8,555 nt of DNA from Pseudomonadota bacterium (GCA_003242275.1 QGUX01000150.1:1-8555); one strand, 5' to 3'; positions 1 through 6,049 are shown, numbered from the stretch's first letter. Numbers and translations: made by a program. The notes: a model not told the origin generated them from the sequence alone.

Positions 1-530
1 CGCGCGCGGGCGCGCGACAGCAGCACCTTCACGCTGGCGGCGTTCACGCCGACCACGGCCGCGATCTCGGCATGCGCCATCTCTTCCACGTAGGCCAGCC
101 ACAGCAGCGTGCGGTCGCGCACGCCCAGCCGGGAGAATCCCCGCTCCACGCGCGCGCGCCTCTGGCCGGCGCCGGCCGTGTCCTCGTCCTGCACCTGCAG
201 GCCGGGTGGATGGTCACGCGCATCCTCGTCCCCATCCTCCGCGACGAAGGGTACGGTACGACGGAGGCTGCGCACGCGGTAGTGTTCGGCGACGACCGAG
301 TTGGCGGTGCGGTACAGGTAGCTGCGCATCTCGCCGTCGCTGCGCAGCTGCACGCCCGCGCGCAGGAGGCGCACGAACACGTCCTGCAGCAGGTCCGCCG
401 CGATGGCGGGTTCCGGCACCTGGCGGCGGATGAACTGGTGCAGCTTCGGCCCGAGTTGCCGGTACAGTCGTTCCACGTGCTCGACCTGCAGCGGCGCGGC
501 CGGGGCGCCGGTGCGATCCACGGCGCCCAT
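1..530 (-). CDS. ECF-type RNA polymerase sigma factor (3' end cut off)
   Basis: The 176 visible codons encode a group 4 (ECF) sigma-70 factor, which directs core RNA polymerase to a specific promoter set. Region 2 spans about residues 20-90, with the typical DLLQDVFVRLL stretch at 46-56 and the SYLYRTANSVVAEHYR helix near 70-85. An acidic linker follows (about 97-122). Region 4, the -35-binding helix-turn-helix, starts near 130 and includes LLWLAYVEEMAHAEIAAVVG, then the recognition helix ASVKVLLSRAR. The C-terminus lies beyond the window. The ATG at 530 was chosen because an in-frame TGA lies only 9 bases upstream. There is no clear Shine-Dalgarno before it, which suggests translational coupling to the membrane-protein gene ending 6 bp upstream. 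It is the third visible gene of its operon, whereas ECF genes are usually first, followed by an anti-sigma gene. The family call is firm; the regulon is unknown. Confidence 0.93.
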   Translation of the reverse strand, partial: MGAVDRTGAPAAPLQVEHVERLYRQLGPKLHQFIRRQVPEPAIAADLLQDVFVRLLRAGVQLRSDGEMRSYLYRTANSVVAEHYRVRSLRRTVPFVAEDGDEDARDHPPGLQVQDEDTAGAGQRRARVERGFSRLGVRDRTLLWLAYVEEMAHAEIAAVVGVNAASVKVLLSRARA

Positions 531-536
531 GATGGC

Positions 537-986
537 TCAGGAATGAAGGCTGGAGGACCTGGCGATCAGTCCCAGCCGCTTCGCCAGTGGCCAGGTGACC
601 GCCGCGGTGATCAGCAGCGCCGCGCCCACGGCCAGGCAGATGAATGCCGGGATGGCCATGAAGCCCATGCCCAGCCTCGCCAGCGCCATCATCGCGCCGC
701 CGACGAACAGCGTGACCAGGCCGCCGGTGATGTAGTCGATGATGGCGCGACGGGCATCGAAGCCCTTGGGGCTGGCGAGCTGGTCGATCAGCCGCCGGCC
801 CTCGGGCGTGGTGAGGAACTGCGTCATCTCCTCGGCGGTCGAGAACTTCGACAGCAGCGCGAGCTGCACGTCACGCTCGTTCGCCGACGCGGCCAGCCGG
901 CTGCGATGGGCCATCCAGGCCAGCACCACCACCATGGCGAAGGCGCCCAGCGGCACGAACACGAGCCAGAGTGGAAGATGGGGCAT
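537..986 (-). CDS. Membrane protein of unknown function, 149 aa, upstream of the sigma factor
   Basis: I do not recognise a named family. Three hydrophobic segments are visible: residues about 6-24, about 88-105 and about 108-131. Between the first and second lies a soluble, charged, probably helical stretch (27-86) containing KFSTAEEMTQFLTTPEGRR. The TM2-TM3 hairpin is bracketed by TGGLVTLFVG and by IPAFICLAVGAA followed by PLAKR. A good Shine-Dalgarno (GAGGGAGA on the minus strand, 993-1000) sits 7 bases before the ATG. The gene is 23 bp downstream of the 77-aa gene and 6 bp upstream of the sigma gene, so all three are almost certainly co-transcribed. Co-transcription with an ECF sigma gene makes a role in controlling or responding to that sigma factor plausible; this is inference from position only. 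Residues 78-137 resemble the neighbouring 77-aa protein. Confidence 0.85.
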   Translation of the reverse strand: MPHLPLWLVFVPLGAFAMVVVLAWMAHRSRLAASANERDVQLALLSKFSTAEEMTQFLTTPEGRRLIDQLASPKGFDARRAIIDYITGGLVTLFVGGAMMALARLGMGFMAIPAFICLAVGAALLITAAVTWPLAKRLGLIARSSSLHS

Positions 987-1009
987 GTGGGGTCTCCCTC
1001 ACCGATGGC

Positions 1010-1243
1010 TCAGCCGGACGCGGGGCGCCGGGAGAGCGGGAACAGGAGGATGCCCGCCAGGGCCACGCCGGCGCCACAGGCGAGGCAGATGGCGGCGGGG
1101 AACATCAGCGGCGGGAGGATGCAGGCGGGCACCAGCAGGCAAAGGCCCACCAGCAGTGTGGTGCCGCCGCCGGTCAGCAGGTCGGTGACGACGTTGCGGA
1201 GCCTGGGGGCCGGCGGAAAGGGGGTCTCGGCGGGGGTGTTCAC
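1010..1243 (-). CDS. Small two-helix membrane protein, 77 aa, first visible gene of the sigma operon
   Basis: The GTG at 1243 was chosen because a clear AAGGAG (minus strand, 1250-1255) lies 6 bases upstream. The open frame continues further upstream to an ATG at 1420, but that extension is non-hydrophobic, arginine-rich and overlaps the divergent gene, so it is unlikely to be translated. The protein has a proline-rich N-terminus (1-14), then two hydrophobic helices (about 27-45 and 47-68) ending in PLSRR. Residues 15-73 align with residues 78-137 of the next protein at about 21 of 59 identical positions with one gap. Shared blocks are TGG--TL-VG, PA-ICLA-GA and PL-(K/R)R. This points to an ancient tandem duplication. 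Function unknown; a membrane-embedded modulator of the sigma factor is one possibility. Confidence 0.75.
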   Translation of the reverse strand: MNTPAETPFPPAPRLRNVVTDLLTGGGTTLLVGLCLLVPACILPPLMFPAAICLACGAGVALAGILLFPLSRRPASG

Positions 1244-1273
1244 GGGGCTCTCCTTGGCGTTGGAAGGGTTGCG

Positions 1274-1310
1274 CCTGTTCAAACCATCCGGCCCGCAGTC
1301 GGTTAACAGG
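1274..1310. repeat. Bulged inverted repeat in the divergent intergenic region (site 1)
   Basis: CCTGTTCAAACC (1274-1285) is complementary to GGTTAACAGG (1301-1310) except for a two-base CA insertion in the left arm, giving 10 paired positions around a 15-base spacer. It lies 31 bp upstream of the 77-aa gene, where an operator or promoter for the minus-strand operon would be expected. No good sigma-70 -10/-35 pair could be matched here, so a promoter read by the ECF sigma itself is possible. Function is inference. Confidence 0.4.
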
Positions 1311-1314
1311 CAGG

Positions 1315-1373
1315 ATTGTCGCAATGCAGCAGCGGAACGGTGGAGAACCCGCCGCAGCCGATTGCGCGACAAT
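1315..1373. repeat. Second bulged inverted repeat in the divergent region (site 2)
   Basis: ATTGTCGCAAT (1315-1325) and ATTGCGCGACAAT (1361-1373) are reverse complements apart from a two-base GC insertion in the right copy. Each copy is itself a short dyad, ATTG-N3-CAAT and ATTG-N5-CAAT. The pair sits upstream of the secreted-protein gene at 1405. The arrangement looks like two binding half-sites or two weak operators, but no known regulator motif was recognised. Confidence 0.35.
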
Positions 1374-1404
1374 GGCCGCACATCCCACAACCGGGGAACG
1401 CGCC

Positions 1405-1797
1405 ATGAAATCACCTGCATGGGTCATCGCCGCCGCGCTGGCGTTCACGGGCGCCGTCGCCGATGCGGCCGACAGGAAGGAACAGAATGAAGCCCGGCTG
1501 GCCAGGATGCTGGAGGGCCGCGTCGCCGGCGAGCCGGTGAACTGCATCACGGCGTTCCGCACCAGCGGCCTGATGGTGCTCGAGAACGTCGGGCTGGTGT
1601 ATGACGCCGGCGAGGTGATCTACGTGGCCCGGCCGCGCGATCCGGAAGGGCTGGGCCCGGACGACATCGTGATCATGGAACGCTCGGGAAGCCAGATCTG
1701 CACCACCGACATCATCCGCACCATCGACCGCGCCACGGGGTTCCACTCGGGCGTGGTGTTCATCGACAAGTTCGTGCCCTATCGCAAGGCGGAGTAG
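1405..1797 (+). CDS. Secreted/periplasmic protein of unknown function, 130 aa
   Basis: The ATG at 1405 is preceded by GGGGA (1393-1397) at 7 bases. It begins a classical Sec signal peptide: MKSPAW, a hydrophobic core, then an A-D-A site, so cleavage is expected near residue 21. An in-frame ATG at 1324 would bury the signal peptide and is not credible. The mature part (about 109 aa) starts with a charged helix-like segment (RKEQNEARLARMLEG). It then has alternating hydrophobic/polar stretches that look like a small beta-rich domain. Two cysteines remain after cleavage, C47 in VNCITA and C99 in QICTTD, and could form a disulfide. The end is basic (FVPYRKAE). I do not recognise the family. It is transcribed away from the sigma operon, so a shared regulatory region is possible. 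A weak terminator follows within 3 bases of the stop. Confidence 0.82.
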   Translation: MKSPAWVIAAALAFTGAVADAADRKEQNEARLARMLEGRVAGEPVNCITAFRTSGLMVLENVGLVYDAGEVIYVARPRDPEGLGPDDIVIMERSGSQICTTDIIRTIDRATGFHSGVVFIDKFVPYRKAE

Positions 1798-1799
1798 GC

Positions 1800-1835
1800 G
1801 CCTGGCAGAGCTTCGCCCAGGCCGTTCTTCTGCTT
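1800..1835 (+). terminator. Possible intrinsic terminator after the secreted-protein gene
   Basis: GCCTGG (1800-1805) pairs with CCAGGC (1817-1822) around an 11-base loop, immediately after the stop codon. It is followed by a pyrimidine/T-enriched tail, GTTCTTCTGCTT. The stem is short (6 bp) and the T-run interrupted, so efficiency is doubtful. Confidence 0.4.
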
Positions 1836-1850
1836 ATAGTGGAAGTATAC
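1835..1850 (+). promoter_or_regulatory. Weak candidate -10 region for the MFS transporter gene
   Basis: This A/T-rich island in GC-rich DNA contains TATAGT (1835-1840, five of six matches to TATAAT) and TATACG (1846-1851). No convincing -35 hexamer is seen at 16-18 bp upstream. If TATAGT is used, transcription would start just before the paired hairpins at 1857-1910. Confidence 0.25.
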
Positions 1851-1856
1851 GCCCGC

Positions 1857-1910
1857 ACCGCGTGACCTGGAATCTCCCATCCGGGAGACGCGGTCGCCGG
1901 GTTGCGACCG
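1857..1910 (+). promoter_or_regulatory. Overlapping alternative hairpins in the leader of the MFS gene
   Basis: Hairpin A: ACCGCG (1857-1862) pairs with CGCGGT (1889-1894) and TCTCCC (1873-1878) with GGGAGA (1883-1888). The right arm is continuous and the left arm has a 10-base bulge; the loop is ATCC. Hairpin B: CGGTCGC (1891-1897) pairs perfectly with GCGACCG (1904-1910) around CGGGTT. Both need bases 1891-1894, so they cannot form fully together, the layout expected of an attenuator or RNA switch. No known riboswitch or T-box was recognised. The regulatory role is inference. Confidence 0.35.
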
Positions 1911-1953
1911 TAAACTGCGCCGCCCGCCCGTCTCCGCTCTTCGAGGTTCCTTC

Positions 1954-3228
1954 ATGTCTTCCGCCGCCGCCTCCGCGTCCCGGCCGGTCTTTACCGGCTA
2001 CCAGAAGGCCGTCATCGCGATGCTGGCCTTCCTGCAGTTCGCGGTGATCATCGACTTCATGCTGATGGCGCCGCTGGGCGCACTGATCATGCCGGCCCTG
2101 GATGCCACCACGGCGCAGTTCGGCACCGTCGTGTCCGCATATGCGTTTGCGGCCGGCGCGTCGGGCTTCCTCGCCGCCGGCTTCGCCGACCGCTTCGACC
2201 GCAAGAAGCTGCTGCTGTTCTTCTACGGCGGCTTCATCATCGGCACCGCGTGGTGCGGACTGGCCGACAGCTTTCCCTCGCTGCTGGCCGCGCGCGTCTT
2301 CACCGGCCTGTTCGGCGGCGTGATCGGCTCGGTGGTGCTGGCCATCGCCACCGACCTGTTCCCGGTGGAGCAGCGCGGGCGCGTGATGGGCTTCATCCAG
2401 ACCGCCTTCGCGGCCAGCCAGATCCTGGGCATCCCCGTGGGCATCTGGCTGTCCACGCGCTGGGACTGGCACACGCCGTTCCTGTCGCTGGCCGTGCTCA
2501 GCCTTGCGGTGGGCGTGCTCATCGCGCTGGTGATGCGGCCGGTCGCGGGTCACCTGAAGCTGCGCCAGGAGCACAGCCCGCTGGCGCACCTGTTCCATAC
2601 GCTGGTGGAGCCGCGGCACCTGCTGTCGTTCGTGGCCATGCTGTTCCTGGCCACCGGCGGCTTCATGCTGATGCCGTTCAGCAGCGCCTTCACCGTCTAC
2701 AACCTCGGCATCGACCTCGACCACCTGCCGGTGATCTACCTGGTGACGGGCTGCGCGATGATCTTCATCGGTCCGGTCGTGGGCAAGGCCACGGATGCGT
2801 TCGGCAAGCTGCCGATGTTCTTCATGGGCACCACGGTGATGGCCGTGATGGTGCTGATCTACACCCACCTCGACCGCTCCACGCTGCTGGTGGTGACGCT
2901 GATCAACGTGGTGATGTTCTTCGGCATCTTCTCGCGCATGATCCCCTTCCAGGCGCTGATGACGCAGGTGCCGGCGGTGACGCATCGCGGCTCGTTCAAC
3001 GCGGTGTCCGCCTCGCTGTCGCAGCTCGCCGGCGGACTGGCCTCGCTGGTCGCGGGACACATCGTGACCGAGGGCGTGGACGGCAGGCTGCATCACTACG
3101 ACGTGGCCGGATACGTGGTGGTGATCACCGGCATCGTCGCCTGTTTCCTGACCTGGCGGATCTACCGCGGGGTGAAGGCTGCCGAGGCGGCCGACCTGCG
3201 CCGCGCGCAGGGAGCGGCCGCAGGCTGA
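1954..3228 (+). CDS. Major facilitator superfamily (MFS) transporter, DHA1/AraJ-like
   Basis: A 424-aa inner-membrane secondary transporter with about 12 hydrophobic helices (roughly 19-40, 54-75, 86-104, 108-131, 145-166, 174-195, 223-245, 258-276, 286-304, 309-330, 348-372, 384-404). MFS motif A is clear between helices 2 and 3 (GFADRFDRKK, 76-85), and its second-half echo GKATDAFGK lies at 277-285. An aspartate (D34) sits in helix 1, and the PVGIW segment in helix 5 resembles the antiporter motif C position. A GAGG Shine-Dalgarno (1943-1946) lies 7 bases before the ATG. Length and motifs fit proton-driven efflux or uptake carriers of the arabinose-efflux/drug-antiporter type; the substrate cannot be deduced. 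It stands alone between probable terminators, 286 bp from the receptor gene on the same strand. A functional link to that gene is possible but unproven. Confidence 0.92.
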   Translation: MSSAAASASRPVFTGYQKAVIAMLAFLQFAVIIDFMLMAPLGALIMPALDATTAQFGTVVSAYAFAAGASGFLAAGFADRFDRKKLLLFFYGGFIIGTAWCGLADSFPSLLAARVFTGLFGGVIGSVVLAIATDLFPVEQRGRVMGFIQTAFAASQILGIPVGIWLSTRWDWHTPFLSLAVLSLAVGVLIALVMRPVAGHLKLRQEHSPLAHLFHTLVEPRHLLSFVAMLFLATGGFMLMPFSSAFTVYNLGIDLDHLPVIYLVTGCAMIFIGPVVGKATDAFGKLPMFFMGTTVMAVMVLIYTHLDRSTLLVVTLINVVMFFGIFSRMIPFQALMTQVPAVTHRGSFNAVSASLSQLAGGLASLVAGHIVTEGVDGRLHHYDVAGYVVVITGIVACFLTWRIYRGVKAAEAADLRRAQGAAAG

Positions 3229-3240
3229 AAGCGGCTGCGC

Positions 3241-3274
3241 GGGCATGCCGGGGAATCCGGCGCCCGCAATGCCC
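3241..3274 (+). terminator. Hairpin just after the MFS gene, possible terminator
   Basis: The arm GGGCATGCCGG (3241-3251) pairs with CCGGC (3257-3261) and, after a 7-base bulge, ATGCCC (3269-3274), with a five-base loop. It begins 12 bases after the MFS stop codon. There is no T-run behind it, so termination or 3' end protection is only a guess. Confidence 0.35.
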
Positions 3275-3324
3275 GTTCCGGTTGCGGTGCGGGAACTCCT
3301 GCCGCGCCGGCGCTGTCAGATTTA

Positions 3325-3444
3325 CGAATGTCCGTCCAAGGATGCGCCCGCCGCGATCTGGTCGCGGCGGGCGCATGGTGCCGTCCTGGCACCTTCCCGT
3401 CACTGCCGGATTGTCCCTAGGCACTTGCCGTAACTGGACATTCG
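3325..3444. repeat. 9-bp inverted repeat enclosing the hairpin cluster and overlapping the receptor promoter
   Basis: CGAATGTCC (3325-3333) is the exact reverse complement of GGACATTCG (3436-3444), 102 bases apart. The right copy overlaps the proposed -35 hexamer TGGACA of the TonB receptor promoter, so it could be a regulator half-site with a distant partner suited to looping. It could also form the base of a larger cruciform holding the hairpins at 3342-3393. The match is seen directly; the role is inference. Confidence 0.4.
3342..3393 (+). terminator. Tandem hairpins with a perfect 15-bp stem, probable terminator or barrier element
   Basis: ATGCGCCCGCCGCGA (3342-3356) and TCGCGGCGGGCGCAT (3362-3376) form a perfect 15-bp stem with loop TCTGG. 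Directly abutting it, GGTGCC (3377-3382) pairs with GGCACC (3388-3393) around GTCCT. The short tail TTCCCGT is a poor T-tract. The main stem is almost symmetric between strands, so it could insulate the receptor gene from MFS read-through or act in both directions. Confidence 0.5.
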
Positions 3445-3463
3445 CGGCGCGCAGTCGCATAAA
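3435..3463 (+). promoter_or_regulatory. Sigma-70-like promoter for the TonB-dependent receptor
   Basis: TGGACA (3435-3440, five of six matches to TTGACA) is followed by exactly 17 bases and CATAAA (3458-3463, four of six matches to TATAAT). Transcription would start near 3470 and give a leader of about 45 bases before the GTG start. The -35 overlaps the inverted-repeat arm GGACATTCG. Confidence 0.5.
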
Positions 3464-3514
3464 TCGCGGGTCCATGTCCGAAGCCTCACGAATTTCCTGC
3501 TGAGGAGTACACCC

Positions 3515-5941
3515 GTGAATTCATCCATACTTTCCATCCGGGCCAGCGTTGCGCTCGCGATCGCCTGCGCGGCCGCCGCGCCCGCCTATTCACAGGCTAC
3601 TGGCGACGAGGAGTTCTACGAGCTGGAGGAGATCGTCGTCACCGCGACCAAGCGCGAATCCGGCATCCAGGACATCACCTCGGCGGTGGCCGCCATCGAC
3701 GCGGACCGCATCCTCGAGGCGCAGGTCAACAACCTGCAGGACCTGCAGGTGATCGTGCCTTCGGTGAACTTCGGCAACGACTTCAACCAGGCCAAGATCT
3801 TCATGCGCGGCGTGGGCGCGAACACGTCCACCACCGGCAACGCCACCGCGGTGGCGCTGCACGTGGACGGCGCGGTGGTGTCGCGCGCCGAGGCACAGCT
3901 CACCTCGCTGTTCGACCTGGAGCGCGTGGAGGTGCTGCGCGGCCCGCAGGGCACCCTGTACGGACGCAATGCGACCGGCGGCTCGATCAACTTGATCACG
4001 GCCAAGCCCACGCAGGTCCACGAGGGCTATGCCCGCGTCACCACCGGCAACTACGACCTGCTGAACCTCGAGGCGGCCTTCGGGGGGCCGCTGACCGACA
4101 ACCTGCTGTTCCGCTTCGCGGTGAAGGACGAGAACCGCGGCGGCTACGGCGTGAACCCGGTCACCGGCGCGGACGTCGACGACGTGAACCGCTCGATGGC
4201 GCGCGCGCACCTGCAGTACAACTTCAGCGACTCGCTGAGCTACCTGCTCACCGGCGAGTACTTCCGCCAGCACGACAGCTCCGGCGCGGTGCACTACCTG
4301 CGCGCCTCGTTCCCGGGCGTGCCGCGCCTGGCGCCGCTGGGGGTGGGCGGCTATGCCACCAACCCGCGCGACCTCGCCAGCGAGATCCAGCCCGGCACCC
4401 AGACCAAGACCTGGGCGGTGACCGGCACGCTGCGCGCGCGGCTCAGCGACACGCTGTCGCTGACCAACATCACCAACTTCCGTGACTTCCGCACCTCGCT
4501 GTTCCAGGACCTCGACCTCTCGGCGCTGCAGGGCGAGGGCACGGCCGCATACCCGACCACGGTGCAGGAGCGGCGCATCGACAGCCGCCAGTTCAGCAAC
4601 GAGCTGCAGCTGAACTGGCAGGGCGACTACATCGACGTGGTCGGCGGCCTGTATTTCTTCCACGAGCGGCAGTGGCCGATCGACAACGTGGGCCTGGCGC
4701 GCCAGGACGGCCTGCAGTCCAACATCGCCAAGCTCGAGGCGCTGGGCCTGCTCGACCTGGCCTACCACCTGTGCGGCTACGGGCCGGAGGGACTGGACGG
4801 CAACGTGCGCGCGCCCAAGCGCGTCTGCACCAAGTCCAACCTCGGCACGCGCGCCATCGCGGGCTTCGGCGAGGCCAACATCAACCTCGGCCAGTTCAGC
4901 GACGCGCTGTCGAAGTGGACCCTGAAGCTCGGCGGCCGCTACAGCCACGAGGAGGTGGATACCCAGAACGTTTCGGTGGTGATCGCCGCCGGCGGCGCCG
5001 GTCCCGTGATCAATGCCGCACCGACCATCTCGGGCGCGGTGTACACGAACGAGCGCACCTTCAAGGAGTTCACGCCCAGCGCCGGCCTGTCGTGGGAGCC
5101 GAACGACAACACCCTCGTCTATTACAACTATGCCGAGGGCTTCAAGGCCGGTTCGGGCGAGAACGCCGCGTTCAGCACCGTGATCGTGGACCCGGAGACC
5201 CTGTCCAACCACGAGCTGGGCATCAAGTCGGCGCTGTTCAACCGCCGGCTCACCGCCAACCTGGCGCTGTATACCTATGACCTCAAGGGCGCGCAGCTCA
5301 ACAAGACCATCGCCGGCGGTCCCACCGGCTACCAGACCATCTTCGAGAACGCCGCCTCGACCGAGGCCAAGGGCGTGGAGCTGGAGATCGCGGGCCGCCT
5401 GGCGCGCGGCCTGACGATCAGCGGTGGCGTGTCATACACCGACGCCACGTTCGAGGACTTCCTCACCCTCGACCCGCTGCATCCGGGCAACGTGCTCACG
5501 CCCGGCGCCATTCCCTGGGACCCGGTCGACAACCCGGATCCCACCGCACCCGATTCTCCGGGCAGCGGCGAGATCCAGCTCGCCGGCAACCAGGTGCGCA
5601 ACACGCCCAAGTGGGCCTGGAACGCGCACCTGGAGTACATCATCCCCAGGCCGGTGTTCGCCGGCGGCACGCTGTCGCTCACCGGTGACGTGTCGCATCG
5701 CAGCCGGGTGTACTTCAGCGAGTACGAGCGCGAGATCGAGAGCGCCTCGCCGTACACGTTGGTGGACGCCGCGCTGAAGTACACCACGGCGGACGGCCGC
5801 CTCGACGTGCAGCTCTGGGGCAAGAACCTGGGCGACGTCGACCGGCCCAGCAGCACCTTCGCGCTGGCGACCGGGCGGCTGCTCGGCGCCACGTGGTTGC
5901 CGCCGCGGACGTATGGCCTGACGGCCTCGTACCGGTTCTGA
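3515..5941 (+). CDS. TonB-dependent outer-membrane receptor, 808 aa
   Basis: This is an outer-membrane active-transport channel powered by the TonB-ExbB-ExbD complex. It starts at GTG with a strong GAGGAG (3502-3507) 7 bases upstream. Residues 1 to about 26 form a signal peptide ending AYS-Q. A TonB-box-like EEIVVTATK (38-46) leads into the plug domain (about 50-165), with FMRGVG and the typical ERVEVLRGPQGTLYGRNATG block (136-155). The remaining 640 or so residues are the 22-strand barrel, with YYNYAEGFKAG near 540 and the terminal aromatic SYRF expected for BAM-dependent insertion. Length is ordinary for the family. C420 and C438, 18 residues apart in what should be an external loop, could form a disulfide. 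The style resembles the broad 'sphingomonad-type' receptors rather than classical siderophore receptors, but the ligand is unknown. Promoter and terminator signals suggest its own transcript. Confidence 0.95.
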   Translation: MNSSILSIRASVALAIACAAAAPAYSQATGDEEFYELEEIVVTATKRESGIQDITSAVAAIDADRILEAQVNNLQDLQVIVPSVNFGNDFNQAKIFMRGVGANTSTTGNATAVALHVDGAVVSRAEAQLTSLFDLERVEVLRGPQGTLYGRNATGGSINLITAKPTQVHEGYARVTTGNYDLLNLEAAFGGPLTDNLLFRFAVKDENRGGYGVNPVTGADVDDVNRSMARAHLQYNFSDSLSYLLTGEYFRQHDSSGAVHYLRASFPGVPRLAPLGVGGYATNPRDLASEIQPGTQTKTWAVTGTLRARLSDTLSLTNITNFRDFRTSLFQDLDLSALQGEGTAAYPTTVQERRIDSRQFSNELQLNWQGDYIDVVGGLYFFHERQWPIDNVGLARQDGLQSNIAKLEALGLLDLAYHLCGYGPEGLDGNVRAPKRVCTKSNLGTRAIAGFGEANINLGQFSDALSKWTLKLGGRYSHEEVDTQNVSVVIAAGGAGPVINAAPTISGAVYTNERTFKEFTPSAGLSWEPNDNTLVYYNYAEGFKAGSGENAAFSTVIVDPETLSNHELGIKSALFNRRLTANLALYTYDLKGAQLNKTIAGGPTGYQTIFENAASTEAKGVELEIAGRLARGLTISGGVSYTDATFEDFLTLDPLHPGNVLTPGAIPWDPVDNPDPTAPDSPGSGEIQLAGNQVRNTPKWAWNAHLEYIIPRPVFAGGTLSLTGDVSHRSRVYFSEYEREIESASPYTLVDAALKYTTADGRLDVQLWGKNLGDVDRPSSTFALATGRLLGATWLPPRTYGLTASYRF

Positions 5942-5944
5942 GCG

Positions 5945-6016
5945 CGGCATCCGGGGCCGGAGATGGCGCGGGCGCCCCTGTGGCGCCCGCGTTCATTTCC
6001 GGATGCCGTTTTCTCC
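5945..6016 (+). terminator. Nested inverted repeat with T-run after the receptor gene
   Basis: An inner hairpin, CGCGGGCGCC (5967-5976) with GGCGCCCGCG (5982-5991), loop CCTGT, is a perfect 10-bp stem followed by TTCATTT. It is enclosed by CGGCATCCGG (5945-5954) and CCGGATGCCG (5999-6008), another perfect 10-bp pair, followed at once by TTTTCTCC. Position, 3 bases after the stop codon, and the T-run make this a strong rho-independent terminator candidate. Confidence 0.72.
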
Positions 6017-6039
6017 CCGTCTGGCAAAGCCATTACAAT
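6011..6039 (+). promoter_or_regulatory. Candidate promoter for the SUMF1-like/LysR/esterase unit
   Basis: TACAAT (6034-6039, five of six matches to TATAAT) lies 17 bases after TTCTCC (6011-6016), a poor -35 that shares bases with the terminator T-run. Start of transcription would be near 6046. A poor -35 with a good -10 suits an activator-dependent promoter, for example one using the downstream LysR protein. No clear T-N11-A box was pinned down. Confidence 0.35.
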
Positions 6040-6049
6040 CCCCCGGAAA

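Noticed and set aside
1..16. CG-alternating run at the window start that could be a simple repeat or Z-DNA tract
   Set aside because: It encodes the in-frame arginine/alanine end of sigma region 4 (SRARA), so it is coding bias and not an independent element.
72..1490. Long plus-strand open frame opposite the sigma operon
   Set aside because: It is antisense to three credible genes. Its product is rich in H, R, Q, G and A with no domain pattern, as expected for antisense frames in GC-rich coding DNA.
1834..3246. 470-codon minus-strand open frame opposite the MFS gene
   Set aside because: The translation is a low-complexity H/R/E/Q-rich product with no recognisable motif. The opposite strand encodes a clear 12-helix transporter.
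2250..3503. 417-codon plus-strand frame overlapping the MFS gene in another phase
   Set aside because: It is arginine/glycine/alanine-rich out-of-phase translation of the transporter and continues through the inverted-repeat intergenic region.
3590..5212. 540-codon minus-strand open frame opposite the TonB receptor
   Set aside because: Composition is typical of an antisense shadow (A, V, R, H, Q runs). The receptor on the plus strand explains the region fully.
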